DNA of 64,000 bases from JBCBEX01 sp038528235 (GTDB lineage Bacteria; Bacteroidota; Rhodothermia; Rhodothermales; Rubricoccaceae): the NCBI GenBank assembly GCA_038528235.1, contig JBCBEX010000009.1:1-64000 (forward strand). Reading direction: 5' to 3'. Position numbers and translations under genes: made by a program. Below the pieces are notes generated by a model. The model ran no database searches, was not told the DNA's origin, and saw only the letters and a program-made list of their open reading frames with translations. This document shows, piece by piece, positions 16,212 to 24,443 of the stretch; within the stretch, counting starts at the first letter, position 1, and each line of letters starts with the position of its first letter.

Positions 16212-16817
16212 TCAGGCTGCGCACCGCCGAGTCTCCGCTCGCAGCATGTCACGGTGACGCGCAAGGACCGAGGACACGTCGTCGGCGAGGAGGCGCGACG
16301 GTGCTTGGTGGGGTTGGCCACTCGCCAACGCTTGCAGCCGATCGACTTGCTCGTCGAGGGCCATGAGGAGATGAGTGACGGCCGCGCCCCAGGAGAGCGG
16401 CGAGGGTGCCGGGCTGGCCTGGGCAGGCGGAGGCGCAGGACGGCGCCAGAGCCAGAGACGGGGACGCTCCACCCGATCTCGCGGAGCCAACGACGAGCCC
16501 GGCTGAGTGTCGGCGTCGACAAGGCAGCGTCCCGAGGCTTCCAGTACAGCGTCGAGTGCGGAGTTGAGCGTGTGCAGCTCGGAGGCCATGGCATCGAGGC
16601 GCTCGTGCTGTGCGAGCGAGAGCGCCGCTGTGCGGGCTGTCGCCGTGTGGTGGAGCACGTCGCGCAGGGCGCAGCGCTCGGCAGCTACGACCGCCTGGAA
16701 GGCCGACGGGGAGCCATGGTCTCGCGCATCGCCAGCAAGGGCCAGCAGGCGCGTGGCAACGTCCGTCTGGGCCTCAACGGCGGCAGCGGCCACGTGTGAC
16801 TGGGTGGGTATTCCCAT
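16212..16817 (-). CDS. Hypothetical alpha-helical protein
   Basis: A 201-residue protein with no family I recognise. It is rich in Ala, Leu, Arg and His and looks helical, with possible coiled coils at about residues 10-90 and 150-200. A Pro-rich linker (PAPPPAQASPAPSP) lies between them. ATG 16817 is chosen because the stretch upstream uses codons rare in this genome (ATT, TTA) and contains AT-rich DNA that looks like promoter. An ATG at 16898 would add 27 residues. No signal peptide or membrane helix is seen. It is transcribed away from the tRNA gene. Confidence 0.5.
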   Translation of the reverse strand: MGIPTQSHVAAAAVEAQTDVATRLLALAGDARDHGSPSAFQAVVAAERCALRDVLHHTATARTAALSLAQHERLDAMASELHTLNSALDAVLEASGRCLVDADTQPGSSLAPRDRVERPRLWLWRRPAPPPAQASPAPSPLSWGAAVTHLLMALDEQVDRLQALASGQPHQAPSRLLADDVSSVLARHRDMLRAETRRCAA

Positions 16818-17092
16818 GTGTGTGCGGGTTTGGCAGCAGTAAGGTGGTGGTGCTGTGTCCTCCGCGAAGGTGGATAAAATATTGGTTTCGATAGACATGG
16901 ATCGGTGTAGATCTAGCTCCGAAACCGACGCTCTCACCCAGCGCTGATAGGGTGGTTCCGCACCAGGTTCACGGCTTCACGGAACGGTCACTAGAGCGGG
17001 ACCAATCGTCGAGGTTTCACGCGGCAGCCATGGCGTCTTCGCACAAGAATGAAGACCCCAACACCCGTGTTCGTCGATATCTTCCGACACCA

Positions 17093-17165
17093 GGGCCGTT
17101 AGCTCAACGGTTAGAGCATCCGACTCATAATCGGCAGGTTGCGGGTTCAAATCCCGCACGGCCCA
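17093..17165 (+). tRNA. tRNA with anticodon CAT (Met elongator or Ile2)
   Basis: Folds as a full cloverleaf. The acceptor stem pairs 17093-17099 with 17158-17164 and A17165 is the discriminator. The D arm is GCTC/GAGC, the anticodon loop is CTCATAA (anticodon CAT) and the T arm contains GGTTCAAATCC. The 3' CCA is not encoded. Both elongator tRNA-Met and the lysidine-modified tRNA-Ile2 have this anticodon; initiator tRNA is unlikely because the acceptor begins with a G-C pair. Which of the two it is cannot be settled by eye. Confidence 0.93.
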
Positions 17166-17205
17166 CTACCTCTCCAAGAGGCTCTGCGAGGGGGAAACGC
17201 TTCCA

Positions 17206-17240
17206 TAAAAAACGCCCGGCTCCGATCAGAGCAGGGCGTT
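17206..17240 (-). terminator. Rho-independent terminator of the small membrane-protein gene
   Basis: Inverted repeat AACGCCC (17211-17217) with GGGCGTT (17234-17240), and an inner GCTC/GAGC pairing. On the minus strand it is followed by six T residues (17212-17207). It lies just downstream of the gene at 17263-17490. It may also stop readthrough from the tRNA on the other strand. Confidence 0.8.
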
Positions 17241-17262
17241 TGGGTTGGGTGCCGGGCGTGCG

Positions 17263-17490
17263 TCAGAAAACGCGGCGGCGCGTGGGCGTGCGTGTGCTCA
17301 TGCGAGGCGCAGGGGCCCGGTCAAGCGCGTGGCGAGGCCCCGTGGGAAGCACAGGGCGCGGCTGGCGTGGGGTCGGCGGCGGCGGCGGATCGTCCGACTG
17401 GGACGGCCCGCCCTGGTTGAGCACCGTCCACGCGTACATGCCAAGCGCCATCGGCATTACGCCGAAGAAGAGGACGAGGAGTCCGAACAT
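17263..17490 (-). CDS. Small single-pass membrane protein, proline-rich tail
   Basis: A 75-residue protein with one membrane helix at the start (FGLLVLFFGVMPMALGMYAW). A short linker and a Pro-rich, basic tail (PPPPPTPRQPRP) follow. No family is recognised. ATG 17490 is chosen because it places the helix at the N terminus; an in-frame start at 17544 would add 18 polar residues. A good terminator follows the stop codon, which supports it being a real transcribed gene. It is divergent from purM. Confidence 0.55.
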   Translation of the reverse strand: MFGLLVLFFGVMPMALGMYAWTVLNQGGPSQSDDPPPPPTPRQPRPVLPTGPRHALDRAPAPRMSTRTPTRRRVF

Positions 17491-17741
17491 GGCTGTGGTG
17501 GTTGTGGTGTGCGGGAGGGGAAGATAGGCGGTGCGGGCGACCACAAAGGAGAGTTTTTCGTACCCGGCGGCACAGAAAAGCCCTTTCGGTCAGCACTGCA
17601 CGATTCAGACGGCTGGTCCCGGAGGCCACAGGCCCCAACGCGGGGGTCGGACACTGCCACCCACCTGTATCTTGCTCTAGCAACAGTCAAGCAACGTGCC
17701 GGACCGGTACTCTGGTCCGAGAGCCCCATCATTTTCTCCTC

Positions 17742-18737
17742 ATGACCACCTACCGTGACGCCGGGGTCGACATCGATGCAGGCGACGAAACCGTCCGCAG
17801 AATCAAGCCGCTCGTCCGCCAGACCTTCACGCCGGGCGTATTGACCGACATCGGCGCGTTCGGCGGCTTTTTCTCGCTCGACCCGTCTGCCTATCAGGAG
17901 CCCGTGCTGGTTTCCTCGGTGGACGGGGTCGGAACGAAACTGAAGGTGGCGTTTCGTACCGGGCGCCACAGTACCGTCGGCCAAGACCTCGTCAACCACT
18001 GCGTCAACGACATCGCCGTCTGCGGCGCGCGCCCCTTGTTCTTCCTCGACTACTTCTCCGTTGGCAAGCTCGACCCTGCCGTGGCGGAGCAGATCGTGTC
18101 GGGTTTCGCCACGGCGTGCAAGGAGAACGGCTGCGCGCTCATCGGCGGCGAGACGGCGGAGATGCCGGACCTCTACCGCGAAGGGGAATACGACCTCGCG
18201 GGGTGCATCGTCGGCGTGGTCGAGCGGAGCCGGATCGTGAACGGCGAGGCCATCCAGGAGGGCGACGTGCTGCTCGGCCTGCGCTCGACGGGCCTGCACA
18301 CCAACGGCTACTCGCTCGCGCGCAAGGTGCTCTTCGGCAAATACGATGTGCACGACGCGCCCGAGGCGCTCGGCGGCGACACCGTCGGCGCGGCGCTGCT
18401 GCGGGTGCACCGCTCCTACCTCCGCGCCTGCCAGGCGCTCATTGACGCAGACGCGGTGAGCGGCCTCTCGCACGTGACGGGCGGCGGCCTCGAAGGCAAC
18501 ACCCGCCGCATCCTCCCTGACGGACGCTCGCTCGATGTGGACTGGACCGCGTGGGAGCGCCCCGCGCTCTTCCGGCTCATCCAAGACCTCGGCGGCGTGC
18601 CCGAGGACGACATGCGGCGGACGTTCAACTGCGGCATCGGCCTCGTGGCCATCGTGCCGGAAGCCAAGCTCTCGGCCGCGCGGCGCGTGCTGGAGACGCT
18701 GGGCGAGCAGCCCGTCGTGATCGGCACCGTACGATAG
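17742..18737 (+). CDS. purM: Phosphoribosylformylglycinamidine cyclo-ligase (AIR synthetase)
   Basis: Catalyses ATP-dependent ring closure of FGAM to aminoimidazole ribonucleotide, the fifth step of purine synthesis, in the cytoplasm. The 331 residues carry the family blocks SSVDGVGTKLK (near residue 57), NDIAVCGARPLFFLDY, GGETAEMPDLY, LHTNGYSLAR and SHVTGGGLEGNTRR. Length is close to the usual 340-350. ATG 17742 gives the expected N terminus (MTTYRDAGVDIDAGDE); the longer open frame upstream is not conserved in style. No other purine gene is adjacent. The 250-bp gap upstream is shared with the divergent small membrane-protein gene. Confidence 0.96.
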   Translation: MTTYRDAGVDIDAGDETVRRIKPLVRQTFTPGVLTDIGAFGGFFSLDPSAYQEPVLVSSVDGVGTKLKVAFRTGRHSTVGQDLVNHCVNDIAVCGARPLFFLDYFSVGKLDPAVAEQIVSGFATACKENGCALIGGETAEMPDLYREGEYDLAGCIVGVVERSRIVNGEAIQEGDVLLGLRSTGLHTNGYSLARKVLFGKYDVHDAPEALGGDTVGAALLRVHRSYLRACQALIDADAVSGLSHVTGGGLEGNTRRILPDGRSLDVDWTAWERPALFRLIQDLGGVPEDDMRRTFNCGIGLVAIVPEAKLSAARRVLETLGEQPVVIGTVR

Positions 18738-18755
18738 CCCGGCTAGGCAACGAGG

Positions 18756-20576
18756 CTACAGGCCGACCACGAGCCCGGCGTGGACCTTGCCCTGCGTGGC
18801 TCCGTCCTCGGGGTTGAGCGCGTAGGAAAACGTGAGCAGCCCGAGCGGCGTGCGCTGCTGGATCCCAAACCCGAATCCAGGCTCGATGCCGCGCTGCGCC
18901 TCGATGCGTGTTGGGTCATCGGGGTTGGTCACCGTAGGCCGCCCGACGATCTCCGGCGTGGCGACGTAGCCGACATCGGTGAAGACGAACGCAAACGAGG
19001 TACGGTCGAGTTGGTAGCGGTACTCGAAGACCGCGCGGGCGACGACGTTGCCGAGAAACCGCTCCTCGTCGTAGCCGCGCAGCGAGCGTGCGCCACCGTA
19101 GCGGAATAGCTCGGCCGTGTCGTAGACATCGCTCAGCAGCACCGCGATGTCGCCGCCCGTGACGAAGACCTGGCGGGCAAACGTCGGGACAAACACGCGG
19201 GCGTCGGCCACGAGGCGCTGTTGTGGGAGGCTCGTTGCAAACGCCTGTGCGACGGAGTCGGCGGCCCCAGGGAAGCGCCGCGTCTTGCGCCCCTGCTCGA
19301 TGATGGCCTCCACGACGAGGCCGCGCCGCGGGTTCACCGCGCGGTCGATGCGTCGATAGCGCAGCCCAATGCCCGCAAACGTCGCGTCAGCAGCGGGCAC
19401 GAGGGGCAGGCCGTCGCGCCCGAGCCGTCGCCCAGCAGGACCGGGGTCGGTGTTCTCCCGCGTGAACGCCCCAAAGACGCTAAGGCCGGGCGCGAACTGG
19501 TAGCCGATCTCCAGCCCGTAGCGCTGCTGCGCAAACGTCGAGTCCTGCCCCCGTCCCTCGAACGACGCCTCGATACGCAGCGGGAGGCCCGCCACAAACG
19601 GATCGGCCGCGCGCACATCGACCGACGAGACGAGGCCGGGGTTGCGCACGAGGCGGAGGCTGAAGAGCCGCCCCCCGCCGAAGACGTTCACGAGTTGCAG
19701 GAGCCCATTGCCGACGAACTGGCCAGACTCGCCAGGGACCGTCGGGGGCAGGTAGCCGAGAATGAGGTCAAACGTGCCGGGCGGGCGCTCCTCGACCGGG
19801 ATGCGGAGCGTGGCGGCGTTCGGCGTTGTCGGATCGGCGAGGACCAGGTAAGGCGCGCCGACGGCTTCGTAGAGGTCCGTCGCTTCGAGGCGTTCGCGGA
19901 TCGCAGCGGGATCGTACGAACTGAGGGGCGCGTCGGTCCGGAGGTCGGCGATACGGGCGACGAAGCGGCCGGAGGTGCGCGCCCGTGCAACTGCCGTGTC
20001 CTGCGGCACGGCCTCGACGGCCGCGAGACGCAGCGTACGGCCCTCGTCGACGCGCACGGTGACGGCGAGCGAGGGCACCCCCGTATTGTCGGTCACGATG
20101 GCCGTCTCGACGCGTGCCTGCGCGAGTGGGTAGCCCGCCCGTTCGTAGGCGGTCAGCAGCCCGTCGAGGTCGCGCTCCAACTGGACAGCGTCGAAGGCGG
20201 TGCCGGGACGTGTCGCGAAGTCGACACGCACGCGGTCCACGTCGAGCGCAGCGACGCCAACAAAGACGAGGCGGCCCACATCGACGCGCGGCCCGCGTGT
20301 GGCGTAGAGCGTGCCGACGTCCTCGTCCACAAGCGCCGAGTCGACGCGGGCGAGGTAGTAGCCCCCGCGTTGTAGATGACGCAGCGCCCGCACAGCCACC
20401 GAGTCGAGTGGCAGCGACCGCGGCGGGGTCCAGGCGACCGCGCTGCCGTCGGCGACGAGCGACCACGACGTTGAGGTTTGGCGCGTCGTGTCTGCCGAGG
20501 TTTCCTGCGCGCGTACCGGCGCCGTCGCCAGCAGCGAGAGGCTCAGCACGGTGAGCGAGACGGCGAGGGAACGCAC
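18756..20576 (-). CDS. Omp85-family outer-membrane protein (BamA/TamA-like)
   Basis: A 606-residue outer-membrane protein. It has a signal peptide (VLSLSLLATAPVRAQ), a periplasmic region of about 250 residues that looks like two or three POTRA domains (for example GPRVDVGRLVFVGVAALDVDRV), and a C-terminal 16-strand barrel. The Omp85 lid motif is present as RSLRGYDEERF. Smaller than BamA (about 800 residues with five POTRA), so it is more like TamA or a patatin/FhaC-type relative. The start is GTG 20576 by the signal peptide; upstream codons are polar and Arg-rich. Convergent with purM (18 bp between the stops) and divergent from the lipoprotein gene. The substrate is unknown. Confidence 0.85.
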   Translation of the reverse strand: MRSLAVSLTVLSLSLLATAPVRAQETSADTTRQTSTSWSLVADGSAVAWTPPRSLPLDSVAVRALRHLQRGGYYLARVDSALVDEDVGTLYATRGPRVDVGRLVFVGVAALDVDRVRVDFATRPGTAFDAVQLERDLDGLLTAYERAGYPLAQARVETAIVTDNTGVPSLAVTVRVDEGRTLRLAAVEAVPQDTAVARARTSGRFVARIADLRTDAPLSSYDPAAIRERLEATDLYEAVGAPYLVLADPTTPNAATLRIPVEERPPGTFDLILGYLPPTVPGESGQFVGNGLLQLVNVFGGGRLFSLRLVRNPGLVSSVDVRAADPFVAGLPLRIEASFEGRGQDSTFAQQRYGLEIGYQFAPGLSVFGAFTRENTDPGPAGRRLGRDGLPLVPAADATFAGIGLRYRRIDRAVNPRRGLVVEAIIEQGRKTRRFPGAADSVAQAFATSLPQQRLVADARVFVPTFARQVFVTGGDIAVLLSDVYDTAELFRYGGARSLRGYDEERFLGNVVARAVFEYRYQLDRTSFAFVFTDVGYVATPEIVGRPTVTNPDDPTRIEAQRGIEPGFGFGIQQRTPLGLLTFSYALNPEDGATQGKVHAGLVVGL

Positions 20577-20651
20577 ATCGTGAGCTGGACTAGGGCGGGC
20601 GTATCTTGCCCGCGCCCGCCTCCACCGTCGCTGTTTGCTGTGCTTCATTTT

Positions 20652-21140
20652 GTGCTCCCGCGCAGGCTCGTCCTGATCGCCGCGTGCGTGCTCGTGCCGC
20701 TCATCGGCGCGTGCGGGTCCTCCGAGGAGGTCACTGCGCCGCCGCCGCAACCCAGGGTGGTCCCGCCCGGTTCCGAAGGCGCGCCTGGCCTGGAGACGCT
20801 GCCAGAGACCGGCACGCGCACCACCGACGGTACCTTCCGGCTGCGGCTCCCCGACACGCTGCGCTATGCCGTCACGCCCGGCGAGGCGTGGGTCGAGGCG
20901 CTCCCGCGCGAGGCCGAGGACAACCTCATCGTCTACCGGGCGCTCAGCGCTCCAGCGCTCAGTTGGGTCGTGGACGGTGCGCTCTTCGCACAGACGCTGC
21001 CCACCCAGCGCGGCACGCTCCGCTTCGACTTCCAGCGCTCCGTGGGCGGCTACACCGACACGCTCGTCGTCTTCCTCAACCTGGACGACGAGCCCGACGG
21101 CGGCGACGCGGGAGCCACGAGCGTTGCAGGCGATGGCTAA
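20652..21140 (+). CDS. Hypothetical lipoprotein upstream of mutY
   Basis: A protein of about 162 residues with a textbook lipoprotein signal (LPRRLVLIAACVLVPLIGAC), a Pro-rich spacer (APPPQPRVVPPG) and a beta-rich domain. That domain is similar in style to short envelope beta-sandwich domains and I do not recognise a family. The start is taken as GTG 20652; GTG 20640 would add four residues. Its last 8 bp overlap the mutY start, so the two are translationally coupled although they look functionally unrelated. It is divergent from the Omp85 gene across a 75-bp gap. Confidence 0.7.
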   Translation: MLPRRLVLIAACVLVPLIGACGSSEEVTAPPPQPRVVPPGSEGAPGLETLPETGTRTTDGTFRLRLPDTLRYAVTPGEAWVEALPREAEDNLIVYRALSAPALSWVVDGALFAQTLPTQRGTLRFDFQRSVGGYTDTLVVFLNLDDEPDGGDAGATSVAGDG

Positions 21141-22281
21141 GCGCTCCACGTTCGACTACGCCGCCCACGTCGAACCGCGCCACCGGGACGCCTTCCGCGG
21201 ACCGCTGCTGGACTGGTTCGAGCGCGTGCGCCGCCCGATGCCGTGGCGCGCCGAGGATGAGCACGGCCGCCGCGACCCGTACCGCGTGTGGCTCTCGGAG
21301 ATCATGCTCCAGCAGACGCGCGTGGACCAGGCCACCCCCTACTTCGAGCGCTTCATCGCGGCCTTCCCAACGGTCCAAGCCCTCGCCGCGGCCGACCTCG
21401 ACGCTGTCCTGAAGCAGTGGGAAGGGCTCGGCTACTACTCGCGCGCGCGCAACCTCCACCGGGCTGCGAAGCAGATAGTCGAGGAGCACGACGGGCGCGT
21501 ACCCGACACCGAGGCGGCGATCTCCGCGCTCCCGGGCATCGGCCCCTACACGGCGGCAGCGGTGCTCTCGCTTGCCTACGGCGTCCCGCTGGCCGTCCTC
21601 GACGGCAACGTGATCCGCGTGCTCACCCGCGTCTTCGCCATCGGTGACGATGTCAAGCGCAGCCCGGTTACAAAAGCGCTCCGTCGGCTCGCCAACGATC
21701 TGCTGCCGGTCGAGCAGCCCGGTGCCTTCAACGAGGCCGTCATGGAACTCGGCGCTACGGTCTGCACCCCCGCGACGCCGCAGTGTCCAGTGTGCTCGCT
21801 GCGCTCGGCCTGTGCAGCCTTCGCCGAGGGCGATCCCACGCGCTATCCGGTCGCGGCAAAGAAGAAGCCGGTGCCGCATTATGACATCGCAGTCGGCGTG
21901 GTCTACGACGACGAGGGCCGCGTGCTCATCCAGAAGCGCCCCGAGGACGCCATGCTCGGCGGGCTGTGGGAGTTTCCCGGCGGCAAGCACGAAGACGGCG
22001 AGACGCTGGCCGACACCTGCGTGCGCGAACTCCGCGAGGAGCTTGGCATCGAGGTCGCGGTCACGGAGCCGGTGGCGCGCATCGGCCATGCCTACTCGCA
22101 CTTTAAGATCACGCTGCATGCGTTCCGGTGCCGCCTCGTGCGCGGCACACCGGAGGGGCGCGAGGGCCAGCCGCTCCAGTGGGTCGCCGTGAGCAGCCTC
22201 GACGACTACGCGTTTCCCCGCGCCAACCGCCGCCTCATCGAGACGCTCCAGGCACAGCTGCGCAATCCGACGCTGTTCTGA
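21133..22281 (+). CDS. mutY: A/G-specific adenine DNA glycosylase
   Basis: Removes adenine mispaired with 8-oxoguanine in base excision repair. In order, the 382 residues show SEIMLQQTRVDQ with the catalytic Glu (near residue 55) and the helix-hairpin-helix LPGIGPYTAAAV. The catalytic Asp is in VLDGNVIRVLTR and the four Cys of the iron-sulfur cluster are in CTPATPQCPVCSLRSAC. A C-terminal NUDIX-like recognition domain (GGLWEFPGGKHEDGE) completes it. Length and architecture are normal. ATG 21133 lies inside the end of the preceding lipoprotein gene. A strong hairpin follows at 22316-22343. Confidence 0.97.
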   Translation: MAKRSTFDYAAHVEPRHRDAFRGPLLDWFERVRRPMPWRAEDEHGRRDPYRVWLSEIMLQQTRVDQATPYFERFIAAFPTVQALAAADLDAVLKQWEGLGYYSRARNLHRAAKQIVEEHDGRVPDTEAAISALPGIGPYTAAAVLSLAYGVPLAVLDGNVIRVLTRVFAIGDDVKRSPVTKALRRLANDLLPVEQPGAFNEAVMELGATVCTPATPQCPVCSLRSACAAFAEGDPTRYPVAAKKKPVPHYDIAVGVVYDDEGRVLIQKRPEDAMLGGLWEFPGGKHEDGETLADTCVRELREELGIEVAVTEPVARIGHAYSHFKITLHAFRCRLVRGTPEGREGQPLQWVAVSSLDDYAFPRANRRLIETLQAQLRNPTLF

Positions 22282-22315
22282 CGGAAAAACGTACCGCCGC
22301 GGTATGAAATGCAGC

Positions 22316-22343
22316 GCGGGCGGCTCCCGAAGGAACCGCCCGC
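22316..22343. terminator. Bidirectional terminator hairpin between mutY and the Bor-like gene
   Basis: A 12-position stem with one mismatch: GCGGGCGG then CTCC pairs with GGAA then CCGCCCGC around a CGAA loop (22328-22331). It lies between convergent stops at 22281 and 22369. No T run follows on either strand, so its strength relies on the stem alone. Confidence 0.55.
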
Positions 22344-22368
22344 GTCGTCTGATCGACGGGTCCTAGGC

Positions 22369-22800
22369 CTAGTAGAAGCGAACCCGCACCGGCTCAGCCT
22401 GGGTGACGGCGAGGCTCGACGCCAACTCCATCGCTTCGAGGATGGCTTCGGGCTCCGCATCGCGCGCGACGGCCACTTCCGTGTCGGTGGTGCCTACCGA
22501 GGCGCTGCCCGAGGCGCACGTCACCGTGATGTGCATCGGCGTCACGATGCCGAACGTGATGGCGCTCACAACCTGGTTGAGGAAGCTGAGCTGGGTTTCC
22601 ACGATGGCGACGCCGCCGCTGCATTGCGAGCTCGCGTCGACGGTTTCAGGCGGAACGAGGCCGTAGATGAAGCCCATGGCCCAGGGCTTGTCGATGACTT
22701 GCGAGCCTGGGGTGAGGCCCGTTTCAACGCGAGCGTGGTAGCAGCCCGTGGCGGTTACGGCGAGCAGGAGGACAACGAGAAGAGGCGTGAGACGACGCAT
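22369..22800 (-). CDS. Bor-like lipoprotein
   Basis: A 143-residue lipoprotein (LAVTATGC lipobox at residues 13-20) with the Bor-family pattern. The pattern is CYHARVETG, then KPWAMGFIYGLVPP, then CSGGVAIVETQLSFLNQVVSAITFG and PMHITVTC. Bor-family proteins are small outer-membrane lipoproteins known from phage lambda and many bacterial chromosomes, and their cellular role in most bacteria is unclear. The C terminus contains a stretch of acidic and Ala residues. It starts at ATG 22800 and faces mutY. Confidence 0.75.
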   Translation of the reverse strand: MRRLTPLLVVLLLAVTATGCYHARVETGLTPGSQVIDKPWAMGFIYGLVPPETVDASSQCSGGVAIVETQLSFLNQVVSAITFGIVTPMHITVTCASGSASVGTTDTEVAVARDAEPEAILEAMELASSLAVTQAEPVRVRFY

Positions 22801-22929
22801 GGTATGGGGTAGAGGTGAGAGGGTTAGCACGGACAGTGCAAAGCGGTAAGCTAATCGCTACCGTCCGATTTCTGTATAGTCCTTTCGTTACGCGTTGGTC
22901 GTCCGAACGGACACATTTTTTTAGCGGGC

Positions 22930-24276
22930 CTATCGCGCCAGCGTGACGCGTCGGGTGAGGGCAAGGTCGTCGCCGAGCACGCGGACGACGTAGACGCCCG
23001 CAGGGAGCCGCGCCGCCTCGAACGGGAGCGCGTGCGTGCCTGGTGCGAGTACGCCCTCGTGCAGCACCGCCACGCGCCGCCCGAGCACGTCGTAGGCGAC
23101 AGCCTCAATGTCCTGTGCTTCAGCGAGGTTCAGCGAAAGCGTCGTCTGCGTCGAGAAGGGGTTGGGAGCTGCGGTCAGCGCTGTGCCGACCGGAGTGTCG
23201 TCGGGCTCATTCGCGACGGCGGGGACGACCCGCACGGAGAACGAGACCGGTTCATAGTAGTCGGTGGCGTAGGCGTTGAGGATGTAGTCGCCTTCACCGA
23301 CGCCGCATTCCCGAGGGACGTAGGAGAAACAGCGCGCATCGTTCTCGCCTTCGGGCCAGGCAACGCGCTCGCTAGGCTGCACGTCGCGGTCGTGCGTCTC
23401 GGTGACTCCGAAGCAGTAGCAGTCGATACCGCTGACGCGCTCGGGGTCGGGGCCAACCGTGAGCAACTCGTAGGTCGCTTCAAGGCCGCCCGGGTACGCG
23501 AGGCGTAAGGGCGCATCGGTGTGGTTCGTCAGCGCAACCGAGAGCGTGAGCGTCGCGTCCTCCTGGAACAAAAAGCCGCCGCGCTCGCCTCCTTCCAGGG
23601 CGGCCGTGACCACGACATCGTCGTCGACTTCGACGAGCTTGCGAAGACTCCACAACTCATCGGGCTGCGGGCGGGTCGCCTCAAACCAGTCGAAAAGCGG
23701 GTTGTCTCCGTATTCAGCTACGGCTTGTTCCGGCGTCACGCCCTCGATCTGCCAGTAGGTGCCTGCACTGGTGTTCGGCGAGGAGATGGTCACGTCGGTG
23801 ACGTTGAGAGCCTCTCGGATTGCCTCGACCTCGCCAGGGCTGGCTCCGTCGGCGAGGTCCACGCTGAGCAAGCCGCCGAGATACTGCGGGGCGTTGATCG
23901 TGAGCGTCTGGGTCACGAACTCGCCGCGGACGGTGATCGTGTGGGTGGTGCCGTCCGAAGCCGGAAACCCTTGCAGCGAAGGCTCGACGACGAAGGCTGA
24001 CTCTGTGCCTGCGTTGGGACCGAGCATCCCTTCAAAGGACATGGGGAGGCAATAGGACCGGGCTTCAAGCCCGTCGAACTCGCGGAAGGGTTCGCACGAG
24101 CCATCGTTGGTGTACGTCAGTGAGTCGTCGCTCGGGTTGTAGCGCTGGTAGTAGACGGTGATCGCCTCGCCGTACTCGTAGGTACTCTTGTCCGTAAAGA
24201 ATCGCTCTTGGATCGGACTCTGAGCTACCAGCGAGAGGGGGCACAGCAGAAGGAGGACAGCGACGACAACGCGCAT
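22930..24276 (-). CDS. Secreted protein with type IX-like C-terminal sorting domain, copy 1
   Basis: A 448-residue exported protein with an N-terminal signal (VVVAVLLLLCPLSLVAQ) and a Cys-containing N-terminal beta-sandwich beginning FTDKSTYEYGEAITVYY. A middle domain and a C-terminal sorting domain of about 80 residues (from APNPFSTQTTLSL to RRVTLAR) follow. The sorting domain directs export through the Por/type IX system in Bacteroidota and is removed or anchored at the surface. The function of the mature part is not recognised. The gene is a paralogue of the one at 24444-25439: the sorting-domain DNA is almost identical and the upstream DNA is also duplicated. Confidence 0.85.
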   Translation of the reverse strand: MRVVVAVLLLLCPLSLVAQSPIQERFFTDKSTYEYGEAITVYYQRYNPSDDSLTYTNDGSCEPFREFDGLEARSYCLPMSFEGMLGPNAGTESAFVVEPSLQGFPASDGTTHTITVRGEFVTQTLTINAPQYLGGLLSVDLADGASPGEVEAIREALNVTDVTISSPNTSAGTYWQIEGVTPEQAVAEYGDNPLFDWFEATRPQPDELWSLRKLVEVDDDVVVTAALEGGERGGFLFQEDATLTLSVALTNHTDAPLRLAYPGGLEATYELLTVGPDPERVSGIDCYCFGVTETHDRDVQPSERVAWPEGENDARCFSYVPRECGVGEGDYILNAYATDYYEPVSFSVRVVPAVANEPDDTPVGTALTAAPNPFSTQTTLSLNLAEAQDIEAVAYDVLGRRVAVLHEGVLAPGTHALPFEAARLPAGVYVVRVLGDDLALTRRVTLAR

Positions 24277-24308
24277 GGCAATAACCAGACATAGGTGAAA
24301 ACACTATC

Positions 24309-24411
24309 CCTTGATACGCTCAAGTCTAACGTAATTCCAAATAGCGTCGGGATCGCACCTACATACCGTTCAACTCGTCCAGACTAGCCGCCGAGTTACG
24401 TCTAGATCGTC
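24309..24411. repeat. Duplicated upstream segment, copy A (decayed)
   Basis: Aligns over its whole length with 25472-25575 (103 against 104 bp, roughly four-fifths identical). In the other copy this segment covers the promoter region of the second sorting-domain gene and the last codons of the CPBP protease gene. Here the protease codons are a remnant with no reading frame. It sits just upstream of the gene at 22930-24276. Confidence 0.8.
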
Positions 24412-24443
24412 ACTTGCACTGCATTCCGATTGAGGTCCGCGAG